Shown piece after piece: positions 36,601 to 47,799 of a DNA stretch of 64,000 nt. The notes beneath the pieces are model-generated. The model was given only the letters and a program-made list of their open reading frames with translations, had not been told where the DNA came from and ran no database searches. The stretch is taken from NCBI RefSeq assembly GCF_031755915.1, contig NC_083387.1, positions 2,756,501 to 2,820,500 of the forward strand. Direction: 5' to 3'. This DNA comes from Ziziphus jujuba. Lineage: Eukaryota; Streptophyta; Magnoliopsida; Rosales; Rhamnaceae. The position numbers and the translations under genes were made by a program. The stretch's first letter is position 1. Each line of letters starts with the position of its first letter.

Positions 36601-37255
36601 AATACTAAATAAACAGACACTAATTAAAACTACTATGTTCATTGTTTAAATATGAATTGTTTGTGAATAATAAATTAAAAAATATACCTAATATTTAATA
36701 TCTTTATCTAATTTTTAATTGAACAATAAATATATTTACTTAAAAACTGATGTTAACAAGTTTAATATAAAAATTAGTAAAAATTAGTAGTTGACTGCAA
36801 TTGCAATTGAAAATAACGAAAAGGCTACATTTTAAGCTTTCCCTAACAATCTGAACAAAAATAAAGAAAACCATTACTGCGAACTTATGCACCATTCTAG
36901 AAAATGTATACATACATATAATAAAGATAATCCATCACAAAAACTATTTTTCAAATTTAGCAATTGGCCGGCAAATACAAATAAGAAAAAAAAATAGTAT
37001 TCAGAAAAGGTAAAATTTAAATAAAATTAATTTGACTAGCAGAAGAAAAAAGTGTTTGTGCAATTTGATTGGATACTTAAGTGATAGAATAAAAATAAAT
37101 ATGTCGATCATGTTGAATCAAAATAATTGTACTAAGATTAATTGCCATTCATAAATTTTCAATTACTCATTTTAATTAGCATATGCAGACAATTTCGGTT
37201 GCTTAACGATATAAGTTTACTGTTTATCCCTCTACCCAACCCAATTTTAATCATT

Positions 37256-37286
37256 CATATATACATATATATATATATATATATAG
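37256..37286. repeat. (AT)n microsatellite
   Basis: AT run with one C interruption, about 350 bases downstream of the EDL3-like stop codon. Confidence 0.9.
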
Positions 37287-37479
37287 AGGAAATATGAAGA
37301 AGAGGAATAAATTTATTACTTACAAATGCTATACACATGGGAAAGACAATATAAAGTAAACTGCCTGACACACAACACAACCAATGAGCTATCCAGTAGA
37401 ATTCATAAAAGTCTCTGAAGCACAGCAACCTTTACTACTTTTTCCTAATTCATAATATCCAGCTAAAGTGAAAAATCCC

Positions 37480-37513
<34 letters not shown>

Positions 37514-37637
37514 GAAAAAAGAAAAAAAATCACGCTTATTCCACGTCAGCTACAAATGGTGTTAGCCCGATGTCATCAATTTCACTCTATTTTTCACCCA
37601 GTACAATGAATTTTGGTACCTCTACTCCCATCGAAAA

Positions 37638-38672
37638 CTAACGCTCAAAACTAAATCTGCTAGCGCCCACAGAACTTGAAGCAACATGGGGACCACGCAT
37701 GCAATCAACTTGTGGGTCCATTTCCAACAACAACTTCTTATCGGATATCATGCTTCTTCTGTTTGTTGCTACCGTCAGATCCTCATCATCGATTGACTGG
37801 GCCCCATCATCACCCGCGAAATCATCATCCCCGTTGCCATCTTCGTCATCTTCCTCGTCCACATTATCCTCATCGGAAGACAGAGGGACGAGCCAGCACG
37901 ATCCATGTAAATGCCCATTCACACATACGAAATACTCCAAACCGCCATCATGTGAGCCGAGCCGTCTAGCCGCACTCTTTGGAACGAGCCGAGCCGCAGT
38001 CATGCTCCACACGCGGGCTCCACAGTAAGGACATCTCACTCTCTCTTCCAGCTCCACCTGCCGTCCGATCAAATACGCTCTCGTTCTCGATCTTATAAAT
38101 CCCTCGAATACTCCTCTGTAGATTCCCAAATCGTCTTCCTTTTCTCCCATTGGATGCTCGCAAGGATCGCTCACGAACAGCACGTCGCCACGACACTGCC
38201 TAACCAGAAAACTCCGTCCCGAAGTTTTCGAAAATCGGGTCGGGTTGGCTCTCACGACGTGACCCGGCGATGATCGACTCACTCTGAAATGCCGAGTCGA
38301 CTCGCATCCGCAGCAGAAGAACATTAGCTTGGCGAGGGAACGCCATCCACCGCCTATTCTACCATTCGACGCACTTTTCGTCAGTGCCGCTACCATGCGC
38401 GGGGCGCGATTCTCGCACGCCTCTCGCCATAGTAGTCTGGTCACTATTGCTTGAAGTTTCCGGTTCACCGACGCGACCAAGCAGAGCGTCTGTATGTCCC
38501 ATCTAATAGACTTGAAGACGAGGAGGAGTATTTTCTCATTGACAATCCCCGAGTTGTCGGAGTCGGACCCCGATCCCTGATCCGGAGAGGTCCTTCTCAT
38601 CCTCCTGTTCGCACTCATTTGAACAATACTAGCTGGAGACTCCCAAAGGGAAGACCCTGTCAACGCTTTCAT
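37638..38672 (-). CDS. EDL3: EID1-like F-box protein 3-type (EDL3), SCF E3 ligase subunit
   Basis: A 344-aa intronless frame. An F-box-like segment covers about residues 44-88 (NEKILLLVFKSIRWDIQ). It is followed by the EID1-family block NGRIGGGWRSLAKLMFFCCG, the SDPCEHPMGEKEDDLGIYRG motif, a CPYCGARVWSMTAARLVPKS zinc-knuckle-like stretch with a CxxC pair, and FVCVNGHLHGSCWLVPLSSD. An Asp/Glu-rich run follows. EID1-like proteins join SCF complexes; EID1 tempers phytochrome A signalling, while EDL3 is reported as ABA-inducible and acts in ABA response and clock-linked flowering. The first ATG is at 38672; an alternative start at 38618 (MSANRRMRR) is equally plausible. The base composition is GC-richer than the surroundings, as usual for this family. 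Confidence 0.88.
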   Translation of the reverse strand: MKALTGSSLWESPASIVQMSANRRMRRTSPDQGSGSDSDNSGIVNEKILLLVFKSIRWDIQTLCLVASVNRKLQAIVTRLLWREACENRAPRMVAALTKSASNGRIGGGWRSLAKLMFFCCGCESTRHFRVSRSSPGHVVRANPTRFSKTSGRSFLVRQCRGDVLFVSDPCEHPMGEKEDDLGIYRGVFEGFIRSRTRAYLIGRQVELEERVRCPYCGARVWSMTAARLVPKSAARRLGSHDGGLEYFVCVNGHLHGSCWLVPLSSDEDNVDEEDDEDGNGDDDFAGDDGAQSIDDEDLTVATNRRSMISDKKLLLEMDPQVDCMRGPHVASSSVGASRFSFER

Positions 38673-38704
38673 ATAAATCGGCGTGTATAGAACATTTTTG
38701 TAGA

Positions 38705-39057
38705 CACGTGTTCTGTTGTCAGTGGCCGAATGGCTTCCCCCAATGCTGCTAAAAAGACAATGCGTGGCACGTTTCTATTCGCTATAGGACGCGTGTTGGC
38801 TTTGTATTGCTGAAATGCCGTGATGGAGAATCAAGGAGTAACGTCAGCGATTCTTTGAAAGTGGATATCAATTGCCACGTGTCCGTCGATTTCCGATTTG
38901 AAAAGATCTTATTTTGGGGCACAAAAATATCTAAGGCTACGTGGCATGTTTTGACGTAGTTTCAGACATGACTCCACTAGAACAAGCCATTTTTCAAAAT
39001 GATTGAGCTTTTAAGTGACAGTATTCTACACGTGGAAGGGTCAGATTGTACCACGTG
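38705..39057 (-). promoter_or_regulatory. ABRE/G-box cluster upstream of EDL3-like gene
   Basis: Palindromic CACGTG cores at 38705-38710, 38876-38881, 39029-39034 and 39052-39057, an ACGTGGC at 38939-38945, and ACGCGTG (CE3-like) at 38789-38795. All lie within 33-385 bases of the start codon. Such clusters are bound by ABF/AREB and other bZIP or PIF-type bHLH factors, consistent with ABA-induced EDL3. Confidence 0.65.
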
Positions 39058-42000
39058 TATTTCACTTCTTGCTATGAGCGTTTTCAGTTTTTTATTTTTA
39101 TTTTTATTTTTATTTTGGATTAGCATGTGGCATGGAGAAAAAGAAGAGGGTCGTTGGTCCGTGGTATGCTAAATTAGCGTTTGGTTTGTCATTTATATGA
39201 CTTGCTAACGGCTAACGATCAGTTTGTCTGTTCTGGATTTAGACACCCAAGTTTCCTTAAAGGTTGTGTATGTGCTAAATTCCTCTGGGAGAGGCTTGTT
39301 CGTGTGTACATGGCATGCTCTCATTGGTTGGTCTGAATAGTTGAATGGAGACACATAGCAAAAGTGATGGAACACCATCGAAGCGACATTATTTACAAGT
39401 GCAACGATTTATGTTCCTTACGGTTCGCGTTAATTGGCGTGTCATAATGTCATTTATCACATGTTGGTATAAATTTTCAAATTCAAAACAGCTAAAAGAA
39501 GGGCAAGTTTCATGTATCAAATTTTTATCTTTTACAAATATTGTCTTGGTCCTTGTATCCGGGGTTTAAATCATGCCTTTAAATATCTTTAATTTTCTGT
39601 AACTGTTTTATGCACCGTTGAATGTACTTTTTCTTTTTTGAACCAACCGTCAAAATGCATTTTTTTCTTTTTTGAATAACCGTTAAATGTACTTATATAA
39701 AGGTTAAACGATTTTCGAAAAATTAATTCTCAAATACTTTGATTAATGAAACACTCCCCCAAAAGAATATGATAGTTTGATAGCTTTTATATGCAAACTC
39801 AACTTTAACAGTTGGTTATGTCATGTGTTAAGAAGTAGCGTCTTTTTTGGAATATAACAACGATAATTTTTATTGCTATTCCACCAAGAGCACTCAAACT
39901 TAAATTAATTACAAACATGAATTTTTTTTTAAGACATTGTCAAACCACTGTTAAACTATACGAGCATTTTCAATAGTTTTTATTTTTATTTTTTTAAATT
40001 TATGTGGTATTGATTTAGAAAATTATTTATGTTTATAATATATTATTTTTAAATATTTTAGATAATTTATTTTTAATGGGTTTTGTTTAACATATATTAT
40101 AATCTTAATATGTAATTTTTTACTTTAAAATTATATATAATTAAAAAAAATTAAAAATCTATGTAGAAGTTATTATTTTTTTAACAAAAATCAATAAAAA
40201 TAAATAAAATGATGACTTAGACTGTCTAATAAAATTTTTAAAAATAGACAATATTTTTTATATTTATATTTTTTTTATTGGCACATTAGTTTAACAGAAC
40301 TAATATATAAAATCATTGAAGATGGTTTTTTTAAAATTTTATTTATTTATCTAATTCGATAAAAAAATTTTAAATAGACAAAATCAACATACAAAACTAT
40401 TGAATATATTTTTAGTAAACATCTATTAACGGTTTTGTTTTTCAACTATATAAAATCAAAATTATTGGAAAATATTGTTAGCTTTTATTTTTCAAAAACT
40501 GGCTTTAGTTTTTATATTTTTAAAAATAATCTCAAATGCTTTTTTAATTTTTAAATTTTATTTTATTCATCATTTCTCTGTTCGCAACACTTTTTCTCTT
40601 CTTACACCTCTATTGATTCTAGATATCCATCTCCCCATCCATATCTATTATTCTTTTTCGTAATCAAAACTATAAATATTTATATCTTAGAAAAAAAAAT
40701 ATATAAATATTTATTAAAAAAGTTGCACATTTAAAAAAAGTAAACCAAATAATAATTAATTTCCTGTGTCGACCAAGTTTTTCAAAAGGACAAGACAGTA
40801 CAAAGACACCGTGCACAGATGAGATGCCCAGTAGCTACCTCTTTTTTATTTATTTATTTTTTTTCCTACAGGAAAAAGGAGTTACTTTCATACGGCTTTT
40901 TACTTAAAGAATGGTGAAAAAATGGGAAACAAAAAAAATAATAAAATAAAATAAAAATGGCGATGGTGGAATGCAAAGTAAGCATCGGTGATAGTGAAAA
41001 AATTTTGAGACACGAGCCACCTGTCGTCTCTTTATTTGTTGTTTCCTAAAGTGCTGTATCGCACAGAGTTCATCAGCTAATCTTCAAAACATATTGCATC
41101 CGACGTCTAAAATATTGAAACGCGTCCGTCGTACAAAATCTGTGCCGTACACGTGGCTACGACCTGTACTGTACTTTGTAATCCTATATTATGACTAAAG
41201 ACTGTCGTTTCTCAGAAAAACACGTGGTGGCAAGAGAGCACTCCCTCAGGCTTTGTCGGTCACATGGCGTTTGCTAAATAGCAATAACCATGTTTTTTTG
41301 CCCCCTTAGTTTTTCTAGTAAGAACGACCTTTTTATCTTTGTTTGATTCCAGTTTAGCTTATTATTATGACGATCACATATGGCAGGGGACTTCAGGATA
41401 TTGAAATTGGTAAGAGATGCTGCCTCTTGTTTTGGTGGGACACCACGGGCCACAAATTTGTGGGCCCAGGTAAACGTCCGCCTCTATATATGGCATAAAG
41501 TCTCTTGAGATTATTTTCATTTAAAAAATATTTTTTTTTTCCAACAAATTTAGAAAAAATCTTGTTCATATTTGAGGTTTTTATCCATACGCATAATAAA
41601 TAAATTATCATGCCAAGGCCTAAAGCGAAATAATACAAAATAAAAAATCCATATAATGGGAGATAAATGGATTGATATTTTTGTTTTATTTTGTTATTGT
41701 TTAAAAGAGTTTAATAAAAAGAAAATAAAGAATGCAAAGATTAACAAACCAGTGAACAAAATCAGATAATCTCCCATGCTTATAAAATATTTTTTTAATC
41801 AAATTTAGATATGGACCGCGAAAGTTTTCTGGTGTTTGTTTTTTTTTTTTTTTTTTCCTTGGGCGGATGGGATTTTTTGGGTAACTATCAATAGATCTAA
41901 AAGTCAAACTATTCAGAAATAAAAGGGATTAGAGACTCGGGAGAGATACTTTATTCAAATAGAATTATGGTAGTACGGAAAGGAACCTTATGACCCACCC

Positions 42001-43100
42001 TTTTAAAAATGAATTAAACGCACAAATATTATATCAACAAATGACACTTGTAAATCTAATTAATAATCTATCTTAAAAGTGACAACTAATAAGTACACGA
42101 CACTTTTTTTTCCCCCTCTTTTTTAAGTAATCGTTACAATCTTTCAACATGTAGATTGCAAAAAAATAAAATAATACATAAAATTTCAATATATATAAAA
42201 TTTTGAATAAATTACCAAAAACATATATAATGTTATAATCATGTGTGATCACAAGATACTAACATTGCACTGTTATTTATCATCTATTGTTTATTTTTAA
42301 AAAAAAAGAAGAACTAAAAAAAAAAAAGGTATCAATTGCCTATTTGGTAATTGTAACAAACGAACATTGATAACAACATAAACGCTACCATAAATACCAT
42401 TTTTTTTTATTACATTCTATTCAAAACAATTAGTTTATCTTCTATTTTAAGAAAAATAAAGATTATATGTTTTTAAATAAATAACTAATAATTTGTAAAG
42501 GTAACTACATAACCAACCTGCATTATTCAATAAAATGGAAATTTAGACCAGTTTGTTTAGAAAAGCATGAGTTGAGTAAAAAATCAAATGAGACTGAAAA
42601 TAAACTATAAAAATTCTATAAATTTAAATTCAGTAAATCGTTTATAAGGTTTTTTTTTAATTTCTTTTTTTTCCCCCTTTTCGCAATGAAGTTTCTTTTT
42701 CAAATGGTAAGAACCAAACTCCAAACAAAATTAAATTGACTTTGAGTTGGGCTGGGCTAAGAAAGAATTGAGAAGCTGAAGGGCTTAGTGAAAGTGGACA
42801 GGAGCAGTGGACCTACGTAGCGAAGCCCATTAGGAACCAGTCAATTGTGAGCAGAAAGTCTGAAAAGAGTCGACATGAGTAAAAGGTGAAGTATGGGCCT
42901 CAGATATGATATGAATGATGAGTTGGTGGGTCACGTGTAATTCGCGCAGTACAGTATCAGAATATCTTTGAAATTTCTCAAGCCACTAGATTCATCCGCA
43001 CTCAGCGCACGTTAGGCCGCTTACCAAACAAATTAACCTACACATACCCGGCTCATTTTAGCCCCCTATACACCGAACCAACTCATATCTCTGTTTGAAT
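39058..43100. other. Intergenic region between EDL3-like and HUA2-like genes
   Basis: About 4 kb without a recognisable gene. AT-rich with scattered A/T homopolymers. GC-richer islands (40780-41480 and 42720-43080) contain further CACGTG motifs (about 41150, 41221 and 42932) but no coding frame that looks like a protein; they may be regulatory or noncoding transcript sequence. Confidence 0.55.
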
Positions 43101-43139
43101 GCGCTTCTTCCACATAAAAACTCTTTTTAGCCTCTCTAT

Positions 43140-43181
<42 letters not shown>

Positions 43182-43415
43182 AGGGTTTGAATACAAACTC
43201 AAAGTCACTTCGTCTTCTTCTCTCTAAAACCCTATACCTCTCTAGGGCGATCTCTGTGTTTTCAATGCCTGCAAATCTTTTCTTGATATTTCCCACGCAG
43301 TGCCAAATTGTTCCATTTCCTGGGCGATTTTGGCGAATCGCTCAATTTCGCATATTTAAGCTATATCAGATAGCGTGCCCTAATTAAATTTGGAGCGCCT
43401 GCCGGTGCTATTTCG
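43101..43415 (+). promoter_or_regulatory. HUA2-like 5' UTR with CT microsatellite
   Basis: A CT run at 43148-43176 followed by CT-rich leader to the ATG at 43416. Mirrors the GA/CT leaders of MED33 and GPX5. Exact transcription start not visible. Confidence 0.5.
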
Positions 43416-44351
43416 ATGGCGCCAAGTCGAAGAAAAGGTGCCAGCAAAGCCGCCGCCGCTGCCGCCGCTCGCCGGCAGTGGAAGGTCGGCGATCTTGTTC
43501 TTGCTAAAGTCAAGGGTTACCCTGCTTGGCCTGCCGAGGTATTCACTATTGTACGCAAAGCTAGAAGTTTTTTTGTTTGTTTTTTTAAATTTAATGGATT
43601 TTGTAGTTGAAGGATATTGCATAGTTAGGGTTTTGGTTGCATGCTGCTGTGTCTGGTTTCTGGTTTAACGACAGTGTCGTGGATCCTTAAAAGTTCGTAT
43701 ATATATATATATATATTTTTTTTTTTTTGATCCGGTTAGAGCTGATTTTTCTTTTTCTCGGAATTTTATTGTATTTGTATTCAATACTTAGGTTCGCAAT
43801 TTTGAAATTTTTGTTTAAAGTGGAAATTCATTGGTGTTTAAGCGTTTTTATCAATTTGTATATTCTATGATTATATCGAAGTCCATCAACATGTGTAGTT
43901 GTAACCACTATGTTCATTTTGTATACCCTCATTGCTAGCAACAGTCCTGCACTTGCAGAAGTTAAATACTTCCCTTGGCCTAATAAAGTTAATTGCTGGT
44001 AGCAGGTAACTGAGCCGGAAAAGTGGGGCTTCTCTGCTGATTGGAAAAAAGTAGTTGTTCACTTCTTTGGAACCCAACAGATGTAAGAATTAACTATTCT
44101 TTGATTAATTTTTAATGCAATAAAGAATTATTTTTTAATTGTTTTCTTGAACTGCATTGTTGAAGTGATATGGCTTTTATTTCTAATAAGGAAGAACATA
44201 CATTATCGAACCGATGTGTCTTTAATTTCTAATATGGCTTAAGGCTTGAAGTTAGAAGTCACCGCACATCATATGAGGAAAGGTACAGTAGTTAGGTTTA
44301 TATGCTCATTATCGAAGGCATAATCTAATTGTGTGCTGATTTCTTTAAGCT

Positions 44352-44385
<34 letters not shown>

Positions 44386-47300
44386 TATTTGTTCGATTTA
44401 ATATGCTTCTTTCTATAGTCTATTCTTACCACCACAACAGTTATCTTTTATTCATTTGCATCTTTCTTTTTTACTTTATGAGATTAAATTTCAGTGCAAT
44501 TCAATTTTGTCTTTCATTTCAAGCTTTCTTTCCTTGAAGTATGATAACCAGTGACAAAAATATTAATCTTCTGCATTTTAGTGTGTGATTCGCTCAATGC
44601 CTTTATTTATGAGAAGAATGCTCGATGATTCAATTTAGTTTTAGAAGAAATTCTCTTTTGTTCTTGTGACACATTACCTATGGACAACTGTTGAATTTCT
44701 GTAGCTTTTATGAAGATAGAATAGTTTAATAGATGAAAATGAACTCAAAACATTTAATTGGCTCTTGTATGTAAGTTCTGTTGTCCTGGCAGGAAACCTA
44801 GGTTATTAAGAAGTACAGGATGTTAACCTCGAATAATACTAACATACGTGATTCCTAATATTGTGTGTTGTGGAAGGCTTGAAAGCTAGTTGGTAAACTT
44901 GATAGGATCATGGTTGTTAATATCGTACGATATGTATCGTTTCGGTTGGGCTTCAATAAGTACAGTGAATTGTATCGGAAATTTACCATATCGGACAATA
45001 CATCAAAATACTTCTGATACACCTACGATATGTTTTCCAAAATAATAATAATAATAATAAAAATAAAAAGCATAAAGAAAAAAGAGAGAAAGAATGACGA
45101 TCCAGCTTCGAAATCGATAACAGCTTTCCAAATCTTCTTCTTTCTTTTCATCTTCTCTTGATTGTATTTTTTTTTTCCTTCAAAAGTCTTCTCCTCTGTT
45201 TTTCTAATACATTCGACTTTTCTTTCTCTCCAGCGAAAAATGTTTTTGCAGTGTTGAAAATCTTCTGGCACTAGTTTTGTTGGCATAGTGATCCTTCTAT
45301 GGTTTATCATTAATTTATTACTATGTTGCTGTTTGTGTTGTGATAGGAGTCTTTTATAGTTAGAATATTGTGTATTCTATTATTTTTAATAGCTTTGTAT
45401 TCCTCTTTAACTTATCCGTCCTAAATGGCGTTCCAAATTCCACTTACACTTGCTTTCCGCTAACTTTTTTCCCTCCTCTTTATGTTTGTCATTAATATGA
45501 AAGAGAAAGTAAATGATCCTATGGAATCACTGTGAAAAAATAGAAGGGCAAAAAAACTAGGATTTTAGAGTATACATTATCTAAGCTCATAGTGGGGAGG
45601 CTTTAGGTTGAAAAATCATTTAGCAAGAAACCATAAATATGAAGGCTAAGATGGATTTTCCTTGAACAATAAAGACATACATACATATATATATATATAT
45701 ATGTACCATAAAATCAGCATATCTTATGATACACTATATGTTACAGTACACGATACTCTTTTAGGCAAAATGATACACGATACAATACGCATTTTGACAA
45801 CCGTGGATAGGATACCTGTAGGCAGTAGTACACAGAGAAACTTTCACCGTCCTCCTTTTTCATAGTTTACTTATTCACCTAAAAAGATGAAGCTTTTGAA
45901 GAAGAGATTTTGTAAATACCGAGGAGCTGTTTTTCTTTGCTTCTTGTCCCCCCTCCCCCCCCCCCCCCCCCCCAAAAAAAAAAAAAAAAAAAAGAATCTG
46001 TTTGCTTTGCTTGTTATTATTATTATTTTTAAGAAAGAGAAACTATTTAGTTACTTTTTCTATCATCTGTTTGATTTGAGTTTCTTATAATATGCTGGGA
46101 ATTTAGCTAAAAGTATTCTTAATGACAATCAATTATGGTTTCATGGATTTGATGGCCTAAATAAATAGTTGACATATTAACAAATGAAAGGGACATTGCA
46201 ATTTTGGATGTGAAACTATGTTGGATTAATTTAGTCCATTCAATTTTTTTTATTTTTTATTTTTTGTCTTTTTGATTTGGTAGGGGATTCTGATTTATCT
46301 AGAAGTGGTTTTCACTTACTTTGAATCTCATGTTGCTTTTATGGAGTGTTCTTTTCCGTGATTAATCATTTAATTTTCCTTAATAAAGTTTTTGTGATTA
46401 TTGGAAAGTCAAAATGCTTGGTGCACAAGGTCTCTTTGCAAAGTGTGATAGTGTCCCTAGCTAGGTCCATAACTAGAATGGTGTAGGGCTTAAGGGAAGG
46501 GAGGTTGTTGCTACTAAGCCTGGATGAAAATGGAAAAGGATAAGCTAACATGATTGTTCAGTTTTTGGAGTTAATATGAGAAGTTAGAACAAGAAGTATT
46601 GCTTTTAATAAACATGTTGAAGTGGTGTGGTAGTAATACATGAAGATCTATTAGTTGAGATTGAAAAGTATTGACCAAGAAGTAGAGGGGTAACCTCCAG
46701 GAAACCTTGTCCTATTTGGTTTTATCTAGAAAATCTTAGTTTGTAATGACAATAAAGGAAGAAAATTTATGCCATTACATCCAGAAATTTTAAAGATTTG
46801 ACTGTGTTCTCATTTTCATTTCATTTTCCCCAACTTTGAATTGGAAAGGGTATTTTGTTAATCAGGATGAACAAAAGCAGTAACAACTCCATTGTTAGGC
46901 AATGGTAGAAGTATTTATGTATACCTGTTGATTTCTTGCTGGAAGTTAGGTGGAGATTGCTCTTGAATGTTCAAGGAAATAAGTGTTTTTAATGTTCAAG
47001 GAAATAAGTGTTTTTATCTGTTTGTTCTTTTCTTGATGGGGCACTTAGTTGTGGAAAGGTTTGGAAAGTGAAGTTATAGTTGTGTTCTTAATACGTTTAT
47101 TGATGATTCTCTTTACAACACTTTCACGTTGGTAGGTCTCCAGTGGACTTTTGTGTCGTACTATTATCTGGATGGTATTGTGTTCTTCTTGTGTTTGGTC
47201 ATAAATGTTGTCTAAAGGACTTCTTTTAGGATGACAAACTACAGCAGTTTAGAGTAAGTTTATGTGTGTGCTTTATGATGTTTAATCATTTATTCTTAGT

Positions 47301-47763
47301 TGCATTAACGGTCCTTAAAGTAAGCAAACTGGAAATTTTACTTTGTTCCGCCATCCCACGTCATTACACAAAGCCTTTGTATTTGGGACTGTGTAACAAT
47401 TTTTGTTTTTCTTTCTTTGATGTAAGATGGTGGTTTCATAAGGTGCTGTGAATGTGTACATGCATGCATAATGCTCTACTTTGACTATTTTATTTGATTT
47501 TTGTTAACTTCTATTCGCACAATTCTACTTCATACAGAAGAAACCAGAAGGGTGTTAGTTAGAGTGGTGAATATTACATGAATACATATGGTTTCTTAAC
47601 AGTTAATGATTTGAATACCTTATTTTGATTTTTCCTTTGACCTTTTGGATGAAGAATTGATTTTAGTTAGCCAGGATATAAATGATGTTTTCATTATAGG
47701 TATACTTTATCCTGAAGAACAAGGATCAGTTAGAGTTGCTGTATTGTTCTGTCATGGATTATA

Positions 47764-47799
<36 letters not shown>

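Larger units (their letters stand above)
35051..37637. other. Intergenic region between OSCA1 promoter and EDL3-like 3' end
   Basis: About 2.6 kb, very AT-rich, no gene recognised. Holds a diverged direct repeat (35268-35503 / 35645-35966), a poly(T) insertion scar within the second copy, a 120-bp tandem duplication (36365-36600), an AT run (about 37256-37286) and A-rich tracts at 37478-37530. Confidence 0.6.

Noticed and set aside
37676..38028. Plus-strand frames opposite the EDL3-like gene
   Set aside because: They mirror the acidic and Ser-rich codons of the real minus-strand F-box gene.
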